This document shows, piece by piece, positions 1 through 6,548 of a DNA stretch of 8,208 bases (the stretch's first letter is position 1; every line of letters starts with the position of its first letter). Made by a program: the position numbers and the translations under genes. The DNA is taken from positions 1 through 8,208 of the forward strand of contig WJOQ01000083.1 in NCBI GenBank assembly GCA_009618505.1, read 5' to 3'. The notes under the pieces are model-generated. The model saw only the letters and a list, made by a program, of their open reading frames with translations. It searched no databases and was not told the origin of the DNA. Source of the DNA: Clostridia bacterium (GTDB taxonomy: Bacteria; Aerophobota; Aerophobia; Aerophobales; AE-B3A).

Positions 1-42
1 CTGGAGGAAAATATTGATTTGGTAGCAGAAGCTCTAAAATAA
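1..42 (+). CDS. 3' end of an unidentified gene (last 13 codons)
   Basis: The frame beginning at base 1 reads LEENIDLVAEALK and stops at TAA (40-42). The residues look like an ordinary amphipathic helix at a protein C-terminus. Too little remains to name the protein. A hairpin with a T-rich tail follows 11 bases after the stop, which supports this being a true gene end rather than a chance frame. Since the next genes concern amino sugars, it may belong to the same catabolic cluster, but that is only inference from position. Confidence 0.5.
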   Translation: MEENIDLVAEALK

Positions 43-53
43 GGAAGTATCCC

Positions 54-84
54 AAGAACCGTCGTTGGGGTTCTTCTCTTTCTT
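54..84 (+). terminator. probable rho-independent terminator after the first gene
   Basis: AAGAACC (54-60) pairs with GGTTCTT (69-75) around an 8-base loop, and the 3' arm is followed by the pyrimidine-rich CTCTTTCTT. It sits just after the TAA at 40-42, where a terminator is expected. The stem is only 7 bp and the tail is interrupted by C, so strength is uncertain. Confidence 0.55.
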
Positions 85-99
85 GAGACGTGAAATTAG

Positions 100-612
100 C
101 ACTTTGGAGAAGGAGCTAGAGATATAGAAAGAAAAGGGGTGACAGATAAAGATGTAGTAGTAGGTATCAGTGCTTGCAGGAGAACTCCCTATGTACTTGG
201 TGCTTTGAAAAAGGCGAGAAGTATAGGGGCACGAACTGTCTTTTTAATCTGCAATCCGCGTTCCCAGGTGAATATAGATATTGATGTGGCTATCTGTCCC
301 ACAGTGGGACCCGAGATAATTATGGGCTCTACCAGGATGAAAGCTGCTACAGCGGAGAAGATGATTCTTAATATGCTTACTACCACTGCAATGATTAGAT
401 TGGGAAAAGTTTATGGAAACATGATGGTTGATCTCCGGGCCACCAGTCAAAAATTAGTGGAAAGGTCGAAAAGAGTGATTATGATGGCAACCAGAATTAA
501 TTACGATGCTGCTGAGAAGGCCTTGAAAAAAGCTGGTGGAAGTGTTAAAATAGCTATAGTGATGATAAAAGCAAATGTGGATTACAATCAAGCTCTCCAT
601 CTTTTGACTTGA
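100..612 (+). pseudogene. murQ: MurQ (N-acetylmuramic acid 6-phosphate etherase) remnant, 5'-truncated
   Basis: MurQ cleaves the D-lactyl ether of MurNAc-6-phosphate to give GlcNAc-6-phosphate in cell-wall sugar recycling. The frame holds the later part of the SIS-fold protein: VVVGIS and RTPYVLGAL, then the family signature GPEIIMGSTRMKAATAEK, then NMMVDLRAT. MurQ proteins are about 300 residues; from the only possible start (GTG at 139) this frame gives 157. MurQ-like sequence continues upstream of that GTG (GARDIERKG, from about 112) until an in-frame TAG at 97-99, so the GTG is not a natural start. The N-terminal part, where the family has its catalytic glutamates, is missing. The usual SASGRTP is SACRRTP here. 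The C-terminus is also about 12-17 residues short; a possible continuation (LGNRSAEKV) lies in another frame after 611. A nonfunctional relic is much the likeliest reading. Confidence 0.85.
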
Positions 613-682
613 CTTAGGCAATCGTTCAGCAGAAAAAGTACGGGACGGCCCTATTGTATTGGACGGGATTAAATCATATATA

Positions 683-692
683 AAGGAGAAGG
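683..692 (+). promoter_or_regulatory. ribosome binding site fixing the GH94 start
   Basis: AAGGAGAAGG lies 5 bases before ATG 698. An in-frame TTG at 659 would add 13 residues but has no comparable site. The family normally begins with an M-[RK]-YGYFD-type sequence, which is exactly what ATG 698 gives. Confidence 0.85.
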
Positions 693-697
693 ACGAT

Positions 698-3091
698 ATG
701 CGTTACGGTTATTTCGATGATGAAAACAGAGAATATGTCATTGAGCGTCCTGACGTGCCAGTATCATGGACAAACTATCTTGGCGTGAAAGATATGTGTA
801 CTGTTATATCGCATAATGCAGGGGGATACTCGTTTTATAGATCGGCTGAGCATAGCAGGATTACACGCTTTCGTCCTAATGGTGTGCCTCTGGATAGGCC
901 AGGGCATTATGTTTATTTACGGGATGATAAAACAGGGCAATATTGGACGATTTCATGGCAACCGGTTGGCAAGGACCTGAAAAAAGCAAAATATCAATGT
1001 CGGCATGGTCTTTCATACTCCAGGTTTATATCTGATTATCTTGGTGTTCAGGCAGAGCAACTATTGTTCATTCCGGTGAGTGATGATGTGGAGCTCTGGG
1101 ATGTAAAAGTCAAAAATACAACCGACAAGGACCGTAAAATAAGCATTTTCTCTTATGTGGAGTTCTCATTTCAATACATTGAGATTGACAACCAGAATCT
1201 CCAGATGAGCCTTTATGCCAGCGGCTCCTCCTACAAAAATGGCATCATCGAATTTGACTTTTTCTATGAACCATGGACCTATCATTTCTTAGCTTCAAGT
1301 TTTCATCCAGACAGCTACGATTGTGTACGCAGCCTTTTTCTTGGAAACTACCGAACTGAAACGAACCCCATTGCCGTTGAGCAGGGTGAATGCCATAACA
1401 GTTCTGAGTTAGGTGGGAATCATTGCGGTTCTTTACACAAACGCTTGACCCTTAAACCCGGTCAAGAGATTCGGGTGATCTTTATGCTGGGTGTGGGGTC
1501 GCGAGAAAAAAAAGGTATTCCCATAAAGGAAAAATATTCAGATCCGAATGCTGTAGATAAGGCCTTTGAAGAGCTCAAGGAATACTGGCAGAAAAAGACC
1601 TCTATATTCCAGTGTAAGACCCCCCATCAGGGTATGAATACCATGATCAATACATGGACGCTCTACCAGTCTGAGACGTGCGTGCTCTGGTTACGGTTTG
1701 CCTCATTTATCGAAGTCGGTGGACGCACGGGCCTCGGGTATCGCGATACATCTCAGGATGTCATGAGTGTTGTTCATACCAATCCCGAGAAATGCAAGCA
1801 GCGCATTCTTGAACTTCTACATGGTCAGACGAGTATGGGATACGGGCTGCATCTTTTTGATCCTGAAGTCTTTAAACCAAAGAAGGTTCCAGAAGGAAAA
1901 TTTCCCACTGTTGTACCGACTCCAAAGCCGGAAGATATCATCCATAGTCTTGAAGATGTCTGTGCCGATGATGCGCTCTGGCTGGTGCCCACGATCTGTG
2001 AATTTGTTAAAGAAACGGGTGATCTCGCCTTCTTGGACGAAGTGGTGCCCTATGCTGATAAGGGAGAAGACACAGTTTATGAACATTTAAAGAAGATTCT
2101 GGATTTCTCTGCCAAATATGTAGGACCAAGAGGGATTTGTCAAGGATTGAGAGCGGATTGGAACGATTGCTTGAACCTAGGCGGCGGTGAAAGTTCTATG
2201 GTTTCTTTCCTGCATCACTGGGCTTTGCAAATCTTTATTGAAGCCGCTGAATACCTTGGCCATGATGAAGATGTCCAAAAATACAAAGCCATAGCCGAGA
2301 AAGTCAAAAAGGCCTGTGAGGAGGTGCTCTGGGACGGCAAATGGTACCTCCGAGGATTTACGAGCAAGGGCACAAAGATCGGCACTCAGGAAAGTGAAGA
2401 AGGAAAACTCTTTTTGAATGCCCAGAGCTGGGCCGTCTATTCCGGTGTGGTTTCCGAACAACGGGGCAAAATGTGTATGGATGCAGTGAATGAACATTTG
2501 TATTCCAAGTATGGAATTCATCTCTTATGGCCTGCCTATTCAAAACCGAATGATGATATTGGATATGTAACGCGTGTTTACAAGGGTGTCAAGGAAAATG
2601 CAGCCATCTTCAGCCATCCCAACCCCTGGGCCGTGATTTCGGAGTGTATTCTAGGAAGGGGAAATCGGGCTATGAAGTTCTATGATGCGATCCTGCCCTA
2701 TAATCAAAATGATATCATCGAAATTCGCCAGGCCGAACCCTACTCCTATTGTCAGTTTATTATGGGTCGGGATCACACGGCTTTTGGCCGGGCAAGACAT
2801 CCCTGGCTCACAGGAACTGCTGGCTGGTTTTACACGGCGGCAACCCAATGGATCCTTGGTATCAGGCTGACCTTTAGTGGCATGGTGATCGATCCCTGTG
2901 TTCCGGATGACTGGAGGGAATTTAAGCTTCAGCGTAAATGGCGAGGAGCAACATACAAGATTACGGTGAAGAATCCAAATGGTATCGAGAAAGGTGTCAA
3001 ATCGACGAGACTGAATGGAGAATCTATCGAATGTCCGATACCACCACAGGAAACCGCTTCGGTCAATGAGATTGAAGTGATTATGGGTTAG
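698..3091 (+). CDS. chbP: GH94 phosphorylase, probably N,N'-diacetylchitobiose phosphorylase
   Basis: The 797-residue protein matches, as I recall it, the Vibrio proteolyticus chitobiose phosphorylase (about 800 residues) almost from end to end. That enzyme splits (GlcNAc)2 with phosphate into GlcNAc-1-phosphate and GlcNAc in the cytoplasm. The beta-sandwich N-domain begins MRYGYFDDENREYV and includes ISHNAGGYSFY (residues 38-48). The (alpha/alpha)6 barrel has GGRTGLGYRDTSQD (341 onward), and GLRADWNDCLNLGGGES, where D490 is the likely catalytic acid. FSHPNPWA (H640) and the LTGTAGWFY loop are the phosphate-site motifs. No signal peptide is visible, consistent with an intracellular enzyme fed by a transporter. 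No frameshift or stop interrupts it, unlike its murQ and GH2 neighbours. I saw no convincing promoter in 613-682. Family membership is near certain. The choice of chitobiose over cellobiose rests on close motif likeness to ChbP and on amino-sugar neighbours. Confidence 0.88.
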   Translation: MRYGYFDDENREYVIERPDVPVSWTNYLGVKDMCTVISHNAGGYSFYRSAEHSRITRFRPNGVPLDRPGHYVYLRDDKTGQYWTISWQPVGKDLKKAKYQCRHGLSYSRFISDYLGVQAEQLLFIPVSDDVELWDVKVKNTTDKDRKISIFSYVEFSFQYIEIDNQNLQMSLYASGSSYKNGIIEFDFFYEPWTYHFLASSFHPDSYDCVRSLFLGNYRTETNPIAVEQGECHNSSELGGNHCGSLHKRLTLKPGQEIRVIFMLGVGSREKKGIPIKEKYSDPNAVDKAFEELKEYWQKKTSIFQCKTPHQGMNTMINTWTLYQSETCVLWLRFASFIEVGGRTGLGYRDTSQDVMSVVHTNPEKCKQRILELLHGQTSMGYGLHLFDPEVFKPKKVPEGKFPTVVPTPKPEDIIHSLEDVCADDALWLVPTICEFVKETGDLAFLDEVVPYADKGEDTVYEHLKKILDFSAKYVGPRGICQGLRADWNDCLNLGGGESSMVSFLHHWALQIFIEAAEYLGHDEDVQKYKAIAEKVKKACEEVLWDGKWYLRGFTSKGTKIGTQESEEGKLFLNAQSWAVYSGVVSEQRGKMCMDAVNEHLYSKYGIHLLWPAYSKPNDDIGYVTRVYKGVKENAAIFSHPNPWAVISECILGRGNRAMKFYDAILPYNQNDIIEIRQAEPYSYCQFIMGRDHTAFGRARHPWLTGTAGWFYTAATQWILGIRLTFSGMVIDPCVPDDWREFKLQRKWRGATYKITVKNPNGIEKGVKSTRLNGESIECPIPPQETASVNEIEVIMG

Positions 3092-3172
3092 AGTAATTTC
3101 AGAAATTCTGCCAAACCTAGCTTGATTTGTCTGCTTATATTTATAGATATGTCCGATGGATAATATGGAAAC

Positions 3173-3859
3173 TTGGTCAAATTTGAGACGGCTTTTATAC
3201 TTAAAGAAAAGATATATGAGGCAATCGGAAGAATCAAAGAGAGATATCCACGTGTAGCAAGCCACTCTAAAGACGCCTTGGCGATCAAGGTGTATCCGCC
3301 TTCTAGCAAAGAGCTTACTTTTACTTATGTAGACTGGAACCCTTCGCCTCCTGACAATAATACTGGAATATGGAATAAAGTATTTATCAAATCTTCAGGT
3401 CCAGTTACATTGAGGTGTCCCCATGTAATTAGCAAACTGAAAATACCTTCGTCTGATAGAGCAGCTCTGACAGTAACCGCTGAACTTACTAACAGCTCGA
3501 GTAGCTTAATACAGGGAACACTCAAGGGGAAGATTGAATCAATCCAATTCTATCAAGATGTAAGTCTTTCTCCAGGAGAACGTAAAATGGTCACTTTTGA
3601 TCCAGCCCTGTATACCCAACTCAATATCTCCAATCCCAGGGTGTGGTAGCCTTACCATATGGGGAACCCGGAGCTCTATAAAATGGATATATCCTTTGAA
3701 ATGGATGATAAAGTATCCGACTCACAAACACTCACCTTTGGCATAAGGAATTTTATGTCCAAAAAGGTTGATGGCTACAGACAGTTCTATACAAATGATG
3801 AGAAAGTCCTCATTCGAGGAGGACGATATACCTGGGACATCACGATCAGATTCTCAGTT
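3173..3859 (+). pseudogene. GH2 exo-beta-D-glucosaminidase (CsxA-like) fragment with in-frame TAG
   Basis: CsxA-type GH2 enzymes remove GlcN from chitosan oligomers. The frame contains DALAIKVYPPSSKELTFTYV and DWNPSPPDNNTGIW (end of the sugar-binding domain), SGPVTLRCPHVISKL, the first sandwich domain, NPRVW-stop-PYHMGNPELY, KVSDSQTLTFGIR and LIRGGRYTWDITIRFS. The last corresponds to the LIRGGGYTPDLFLR segment that opens the catalytic barrel. TAG 3647-3649 stands where the second Trp of a conserved WWP motif belongs, and the frame continues unchanged on both sides. The first ~33 residues (TTG 3173) do not look like GH2; recognisable homology starts near 3270. After about 3856 the reading frame runs antisense into a transposase fragment and stops at 3907. 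The catalytic barrel with both glutamates is absent. It is therefore damaged at both ends and in the middle. Confidence 0.82.
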
Positions 3860-4015
3860 GAAGGCAGAATATTTTTCTTTCCACCGATAAAATTGAGCTT
3901 CAGATAACCCCAAAAGCTCACAAGCTTGTTCTCTATTAATCTTTTCCTCACGGAATGTCCTTATAACATCTTCCACAAAATCTTTGGGCAGCCTTTTATG
4001 TATCTGTTTTCTCAC
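3854..4015 (-). pseudogene. transposase N-terminal fragment (53 codons)
   Basis: On the minus strand a GTG at 4015, seven bases after an AGGAGG ribosome site (4023-4028), opens a frame that begins VRKQIHKRLPKDFVEDVIRT and continues with EQACELLGLSEAQFYRWKEK. This is a helix-turn-helix N-terminus of the kind seen in rve/DDE transposases of ISNCY or IS481-like elements. It stops at 3854-3856, because about there the sequence turns into the GH2 gene, so the DDE domain is lost. Its own leader and terminal repeats remain (4016-4180). The last three or four residues probably come from GH2 DNA read backwards. It is not the same element as the one at 6542-8007, since the HTH and terminal motifs differ. 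Confidence 0.78.
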
Positions 4016-4018
4016 CGC

Positions 4019-4048
4019 TAAACCTCCTTATCTTTACAAGGAAGTTTA
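4019..4048 (-). promoter_or_regulatory. leader hairpin masking the transposase-fragment ribosome site
   Basis: TAAACCTCCTT (4019-4029) and AAGGAAGTTTA (4038-4048) form an 11-bp stem with one G-U pair and an 8-base loop. In minus-strand RNA the 3' arm contains AGGAGG just before GTG 4015, so folding would hide it. This suggests translation control of the lost transposase. No clear promoter is visible within the hairpin. Confidence 0.6.
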
Positions 4049-4080
4049 TCAGCTAATTTCAAAGAACATTTTTTTTAGTT

Positions 4081-4174
4081 TTCCTCCAGATCCCTAAGAT
4101 TTCTTCTCCAGAAACCTATTTATTCTTCCTCCAGCAGGAGTCTCATTTTAATGTTCCCGGAGTCTCATTTTAAT
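4081..4174. repeat. terminal iteron-like repeats of the truncated IS
   Basis: Two exact copies of GGAGTCTCATTTTAAT lie at 4137-4152 and 4159-4174, 22 bp apart. Inward of them, TCCAG motifs recur at about 22-23 bp spacing (near 4084, 4107 and 4130). Such regular terminal arrays are typical transposase-binding sites, and this end is the one upstream of the truncated minus-strand transposase. The outer boundary of the element is probably near 4175-4187 but I could not fix it because its partner end is gone. The whole non-coding interval 3908-4329 is accounted for by this IS end, its leader and the left end of the next IS. Confidence 0.65.
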
Positions 4175-4187
4175 TGTTACGTATCAT

Positions 4188-4195
4188 ATCAAGGT
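4188..4195 (+). repeat. left copy of 8-bp target-site duplication
   Basis: ATCAAGGT here is repeated exactly at 6531-6538, directly outside the inverted repeats of the intervening IS. A 9-bp match (plus C) is possible if the IS starts one base later. Confidence 0.7.
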
Positions 4196-4211
4196 CAGAG
4201 AAATTGAAAGT
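4196..4211 (+). repeat. left terminal inverted repeat of the IS4-like element
   Basis: CAGAGAAATTGAAAGT pairs as an inverted repeat with 6515-6530, with mismatches at two positions. Confidence 0.7.
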
Positions 4212-4240
4212 TCCTGCAACTAAGGTTCAATAAGCATTAT

Positions 4241-4278
4241 AGAGGGAGTCAAAATAAAATTGACTCTCTCTTTCTTTT
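4241..4278 (+). terminator. hairpin with T-rich tail at the IS left end
   Basis: AGAGGGAGTCAA (4241-4252) and TTGACTCTCTCT (4260-4271) make a 12-bp stem with one G-U pair and a 7-base loop, followed by TTCTTTT. It has terminator form and lies upstream of both IS genes with no gene of the element before it. It would therefore stop transcription entering from outside. Its 3' arm contains the -35 box of the IS promoter. Confidence 0.65.
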
Positions 4279-4288
4279 GTGCTATAAT
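4260..4288 (+). promoter_or_regulatory. promoter of the IS4-like element
   Basis: TTGACT (4260-4265), a 17-bp spacer and TATAAT (4283-4288) form a near-consensus sigma-70-type promoter. Transcription should begin near 4295, about 35 bases before ATG 4330. The -35 box lies in the terminator-like stem. Confidence 0.75.
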
Positions 4289-4320
4289 CCTATATGTATA
4301 TATTATATAGAAATATAGGA
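4288..4320 (+). promoter_or_regulatory. leader hairpin that can mask the first IS ribosome site
   Basis: TCCTATAT (4288-4295) is an exact inverted repeat of ATATAGGA (4313-4320). The 3' arm includes AGGA, the best ribosome site for ATG 4330. RNA starting near 4295 would lack most of the 5' arm and keep the site free, while read-through RNA would contain both arms. An alternative inner pairing (CTATAT with ATATAG at 4305-4310) is also possible. Confidence 0.55.
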
Positions 4321-4329
4321 TAACTCATA

Positions 4330-4749
4330 ATGATGGATAGAAAAGCTCTCAGTGATCTTCGTCAGGAGATAGTTAACTTAAGGGAAGATCGAGAAAAATT
4401 AGAGAACTCACTTTTTAGACCAAGGAAAATGATCAGAGCCTCTTTGGTCTTTTTAGCTAACTATTGTGGTAAAAAGGATTGTCGGTGCAAAAAGGGGTTC
4501 CCTCACGGTCCATATCCTTATCTTTCCGAGAAAAGAAAGAGAAAGACCAGAATGACCTATGTAAAAAAGGGAACTCTTTATGAAATAAAAGCTGAAGCTG
4601 AGGAATATGCCAGGTTCCAACATAGATTAGCCCGCCTTAGAAAGACAAATGAGAAGATAAGATTCCTTTTAGAGAAAATACGAGATATAAATTGTCGAGA
4701 AGTAGATGAATACAGAGACAAGGATGACAGAGAGAAAAAAGGCATTTAG
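4330..4749 (+). CDS. DUF6788-like small protein of the IS element
   Basis: The 139-residue protein has a charged N-terminal helix (about residues 8-28). It is followed by a Cys motif C46-x4-C51-x-C53 in NYCGKKDCRCKKGFPHGPYP, then a basic stretch and TYVKKGTLYEIKAEAEEY, and a long charged C-terminal helix. This order (CGKPxCRC, HGPYxYLS, then a Y-V-x-K-G segment) is what I know as DUF6788, small proteins encoded just before DDE transposases in some IS elements. The Cys/His residues could bind zinc; the role is unknown and may be DNA binding or help to the transposase. The stop (TAG 4747-4749) is 13 bases before the transposase start, so the two are co-transcribed. ATG 4330 is followed at once by ATG 4333, and either could serve as start; the upstream AGGA favours 4330. 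Confidence 0.75.
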   Translation: MMDRKALSDLRQEIVNLREDREKLENSLFRPRKMIRASLVFLANYCGKKDCRCKKGFPHGPYPYLSEKRKRKTRMTYVKKGTLYEIKAEAEEYARFQHRLARLRKTNEKIRFLLEKIRDINCREVDEYRDKDDREKKGI

Positions 4750-4762
4750 GAGATAGGAAAAA

Positions 4763-6316
4763 ATGAGAGAGGCTCTTAAGGTATGGATCAGGAATGAGAG
4801 GCAAATAGAGGAAGCTATCATTAATGGGGAAGAGACCCAGGTAATAGAGAGTGATTTTGGAGCTAATGAATTTGTCATTGATTTTTTAAAAGAGATGGGT
4901 TTCTGGGATGTCATAACGGCAATGAATCCTACCACAAAAAAAGATAATGGATATCCATCAAAAGTTATCTTGGGCACTCTAATTATGAAAGAACTGCTCT
5001 CCATAGGAAAGCTATCTGGGGTTGGCAAGATTATTCAGGACGGAAAGCTCAGTGGTGATATCGGCTTCAATATTGAAAAAATTAAGAAAGCTGAAGGGAA
5101 GGATAAAGGAGTAATAGATTTAGGAACCTTGAGGAATCACTTAAAGAAGATTCCTCAAGATGAATCAGATAAAGCCTTCTATCAACATATCAAAATCTTG
5201 AGAGATAAAAGATGGATAAGAGGTCACCAGTATGTAGCTGATGCAGTAGAACTAGAGATTCCTTATGGGAAAACTTTTCAAGGAATGGGAAAGGTATGGA
5301 AGAAGAAGGAAGAGAGATATAAATACGGCTATAAACTTGAGCTCTTAATGAATGTTACCACCACAGGGAGACTACGTTTTGTAGGATGTGCCTTAGCTCC
5401 TATAAATTCTGATGAGAGGGTCCTGCTCGTCTCTATCTTTAAGAAAATAGAGAAACATTTAGGCAAGGGTAAGGTGAGAGAAATAATAGACAGTCTTACT
5501 CTGGACAGAGGTTACTGGGGAGCACACTTCTTATGGAAATTGAAATATAGATGGGGCACAGACTTTGTCACTTTAGTAAGGGATGATGATCTTGATTTTG
5601 TAGAACATGTAGAATACTACTTAAGAGGAGTAGAGCCAACCTTCAAAGAAAGATGGATAACTGTTAAAAAGAGAGGAAAGGAGGAGCAAAAGAAAATCAG
5701 GCTATGTGGTATTAATGGACTTTGCTTAAGAAGGTACTCTGAAGAAGGGAAAAAGAAGGATTTAGGCAAGGTCAATGCAGTAGTTGTCTATGATGAGTAT
5801 AAGGGAAAGATGAGAAGAAGAATCTATGTTACTACCTTGGATGCTAAAGCCGACCCTTTTAAAATCTACAGGCTCTATAAGGATAGATGGACTATTGAAA
5901 ATCAGGGAATACGGTATCTCTCACAAAGATGGAGCTTAAGAGATTTTGCTGGAAGGAGCCTTAATTCTATCCAGGCCAGAATCTTGACCGTCCTCACTCT
6001 CTACAATGCAGTAAAGATATTAGAGATGAAATACGAAGATAAAATGGAGAAACTTCAGGAGAAAATGAGAGAGAAAGGGGAAAGATCTTATCTTTCCGGT
6101 TGTGCTTTGATAGTCTATGGAAGAGATAAATATTACGGCATCTTCAGTGGAGTTAATTATGCTAATTTAGTAGCTGAACGGACTGCTAAAATTACTGCCA
6201 AAGCTACCACCAAAAAGAGAAATAAAGAAATCGTCCGGGAGCTAGAAAAAATGTTACTTGAGAAGGCTTCTAAAAAGAAAATAGGAGAGTTTATAAAAAA
6301 ACTAAAACAAGAATAA
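4763..6316 (+). CDS. DDE transposase, IS4/IS1634-like
   Basis: The 517-residue protein catalyses cut-and-paste movement of the element. The predicted RNase-H-fold triad is D160 in QYVADAVELEI, D248 in SLTLDRGYWG and E379 in YKDRWTIENQ. The last has the Y-x2-R-x3-E spacing of the IS4-type signature, though the later Lys of the classical motif is not at its usual place. The insertion between D248 and E379 is rich in strands and charged residues, as in IS4 relatives. The C-terminus (about 490-517) is strongly basic. AGGAGA (4748-4753) lies 9 bases before ATG 4763 and overlaps the stop codon of the previous gene, so translation of the pair may be coupled. The frame is intact and long enough to be active. 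Superfamily is secure; the choice between IS1634 and another IS4-group family is not. Confidence 0.82.
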   Translation: MREALKVWIRNERQIEEAIINGEETQVIESDFGANEFVIDFLKEMGFWDVITAMNPTTKKDNGYPSKVILGTLIMKELLSIGKLSGVGKIIQDGKLSGDIGFNIEKIKKAEGKDKGVIDLGTLRNHLKKIPQDESDKAFYQHIKILRDKRWIRGHQYVADAVELEIPYGKTFQGMGKVWKKKEERYKYGYKLELLMNVTTTGRLRFVGCALAPINSDERVLLVSIFKKIEKHLGKGKVREIIDSLTLDRGYWGAHFLWKLKYRWGTDFVTLVRDDDLDFVEHVEYYLRGVEPTFKERWITVKKRGKEEQKKIRLCGINGLCLRRYSEEGKKKDLGKVNAVVVYDEYKGKMRRRIYVTTLDAKADPFKIYRLYKDRWTIENQGIRYLSQRWSLRDFAGRSLNSIQARILTVLTLYNAVKILEMKYEDKMEKLQEKMREKGERSYLSGCALIVYGRDKYYGIFSGVNYANLVAERTAKITAKATTKKRNKEIVRELEKMLLEKASKKKIGEFIKKLKQE

Positions 6317-6530
6317 TTTTCCTATAGCTTCCTTTCAAATTCAAGGGACTGTCTCGCCCATAATGGGGTAGGCATTGCTTTTTTCCCCCAGCTTTACCCA
6401 TTATAGATCATCAGCATAGATACAATCCTTTCAAATTACTCTTCCCCCTTCCGTTTCCTTACCAAAAACTTCTCCTTTGAGTCCTTTTTTCCTGAAATTC
6501 CGAAATTACCGTCTACTTTCAATTTTTCAG
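6317..6530. other. non-coding right arm of the IS4-like element
   Basis: No gene is visible in these 214 bases. They hold an imperfect inverted repeat, ATAATGGGGTA (6360-6370) with TACCCATTAT (6395-6404; one bulged G), whose loop contains a run of six T followed by five C. There is also a 12-bp direct repeat TCCTTTCAAATT (6330-6341 and 6426-6437), and the right terminal inverted repeat (6515-6530). The repeats may be transposase sites or a weak transcription end. Confidence 0.5.
6515..6530 (-). repeat. right terminal inverted repeat of the IS4-like element
   Basis: On the minus strand it reads CTGAAAAATTGAAAGT, matching the left end at 4196-4211 in 14 of 16 positions. Confidence 0.7.
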
Positions 6531-6538
6531 ATCAAGGT
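6531..6538 (+). repeat. right copy of 8-bp target-site duplication
   Basis: ATCAAGGT, exact repeat of 4188-4195, directly after the right inverted repeat. Confidence 0.7.
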
Positions 6539-6548
6539 CGGGTGTTAC

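Larger units (their letters stand above)
4196..6530 (+). mobile_element. complete two-gene IS element, IS4/IS1634-like
   Basis: The element is about 2335 bp. Its ends are CAGAGAAATTGAAAGT (4196-4211) and, read inward on the other strand, CTGAAAAATTGAAAGT (6515-6530), identical at 14 of 16 positions. Outside them lies a direct repeat ATCAAGGT at 4188-4195 and 6531-6538, as expected for a target duplication. Inside are a read-through-blocking hairpin, a promoter, a DUF6788-like gene and a 517-residue DDE transposase, all on the plus strand. Intact ends, duplication and open frames suggest a relatively recent insertion. Joining the flanks restores DNA between the truncated IS end and the IS at 6542, so it inserted between two other mobile elements. 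Confidence 0.8.

Noticed and set aside
604..657. Promoter for chbP from the tandem TTGACT at 604-614
   Set aside because: No acceptable -10 hexamer lies at 15-19 bp spacing; a promoter may exist but I cannot support one.
659..697. TTG at 659 as start of the GH94 protein
   Set aside because: It adds 13 residues unlike the family N-terminus and lacks a ribosome site; ATG 698 has AAGGAGAAGG and gives the expected beginning.
2651..3265. 204-codon minus-strand frame over the GH94 3' end
   Set aside because: It is antisense to conserved GH94 motifs and shows no recognisable domain; it is a shadow frame.
3647..3649. TAG as a recoded amino acid such as pyrrolysine
   Set aside because: The site is a structural Trp one base change from TGG, and the gene also lacks both ends, so nonsense mutation is simpler.
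4081..4174. Short CRISPR-like array
   Set aside because: The repeats are short, degenerate inward, spaced 22-23 bp in total and sit at an IS terminus; there are no spacers of constant length or cas genes.
4235..6407. CATTATAGA at 4235-4243 and 6399-6407 as target duplication of the IS4-like element
   Set aside because: The ends just inside these copies show no inverted repeat, whereas ATCAAGGT flanks 14/16 matching inverted repeats.
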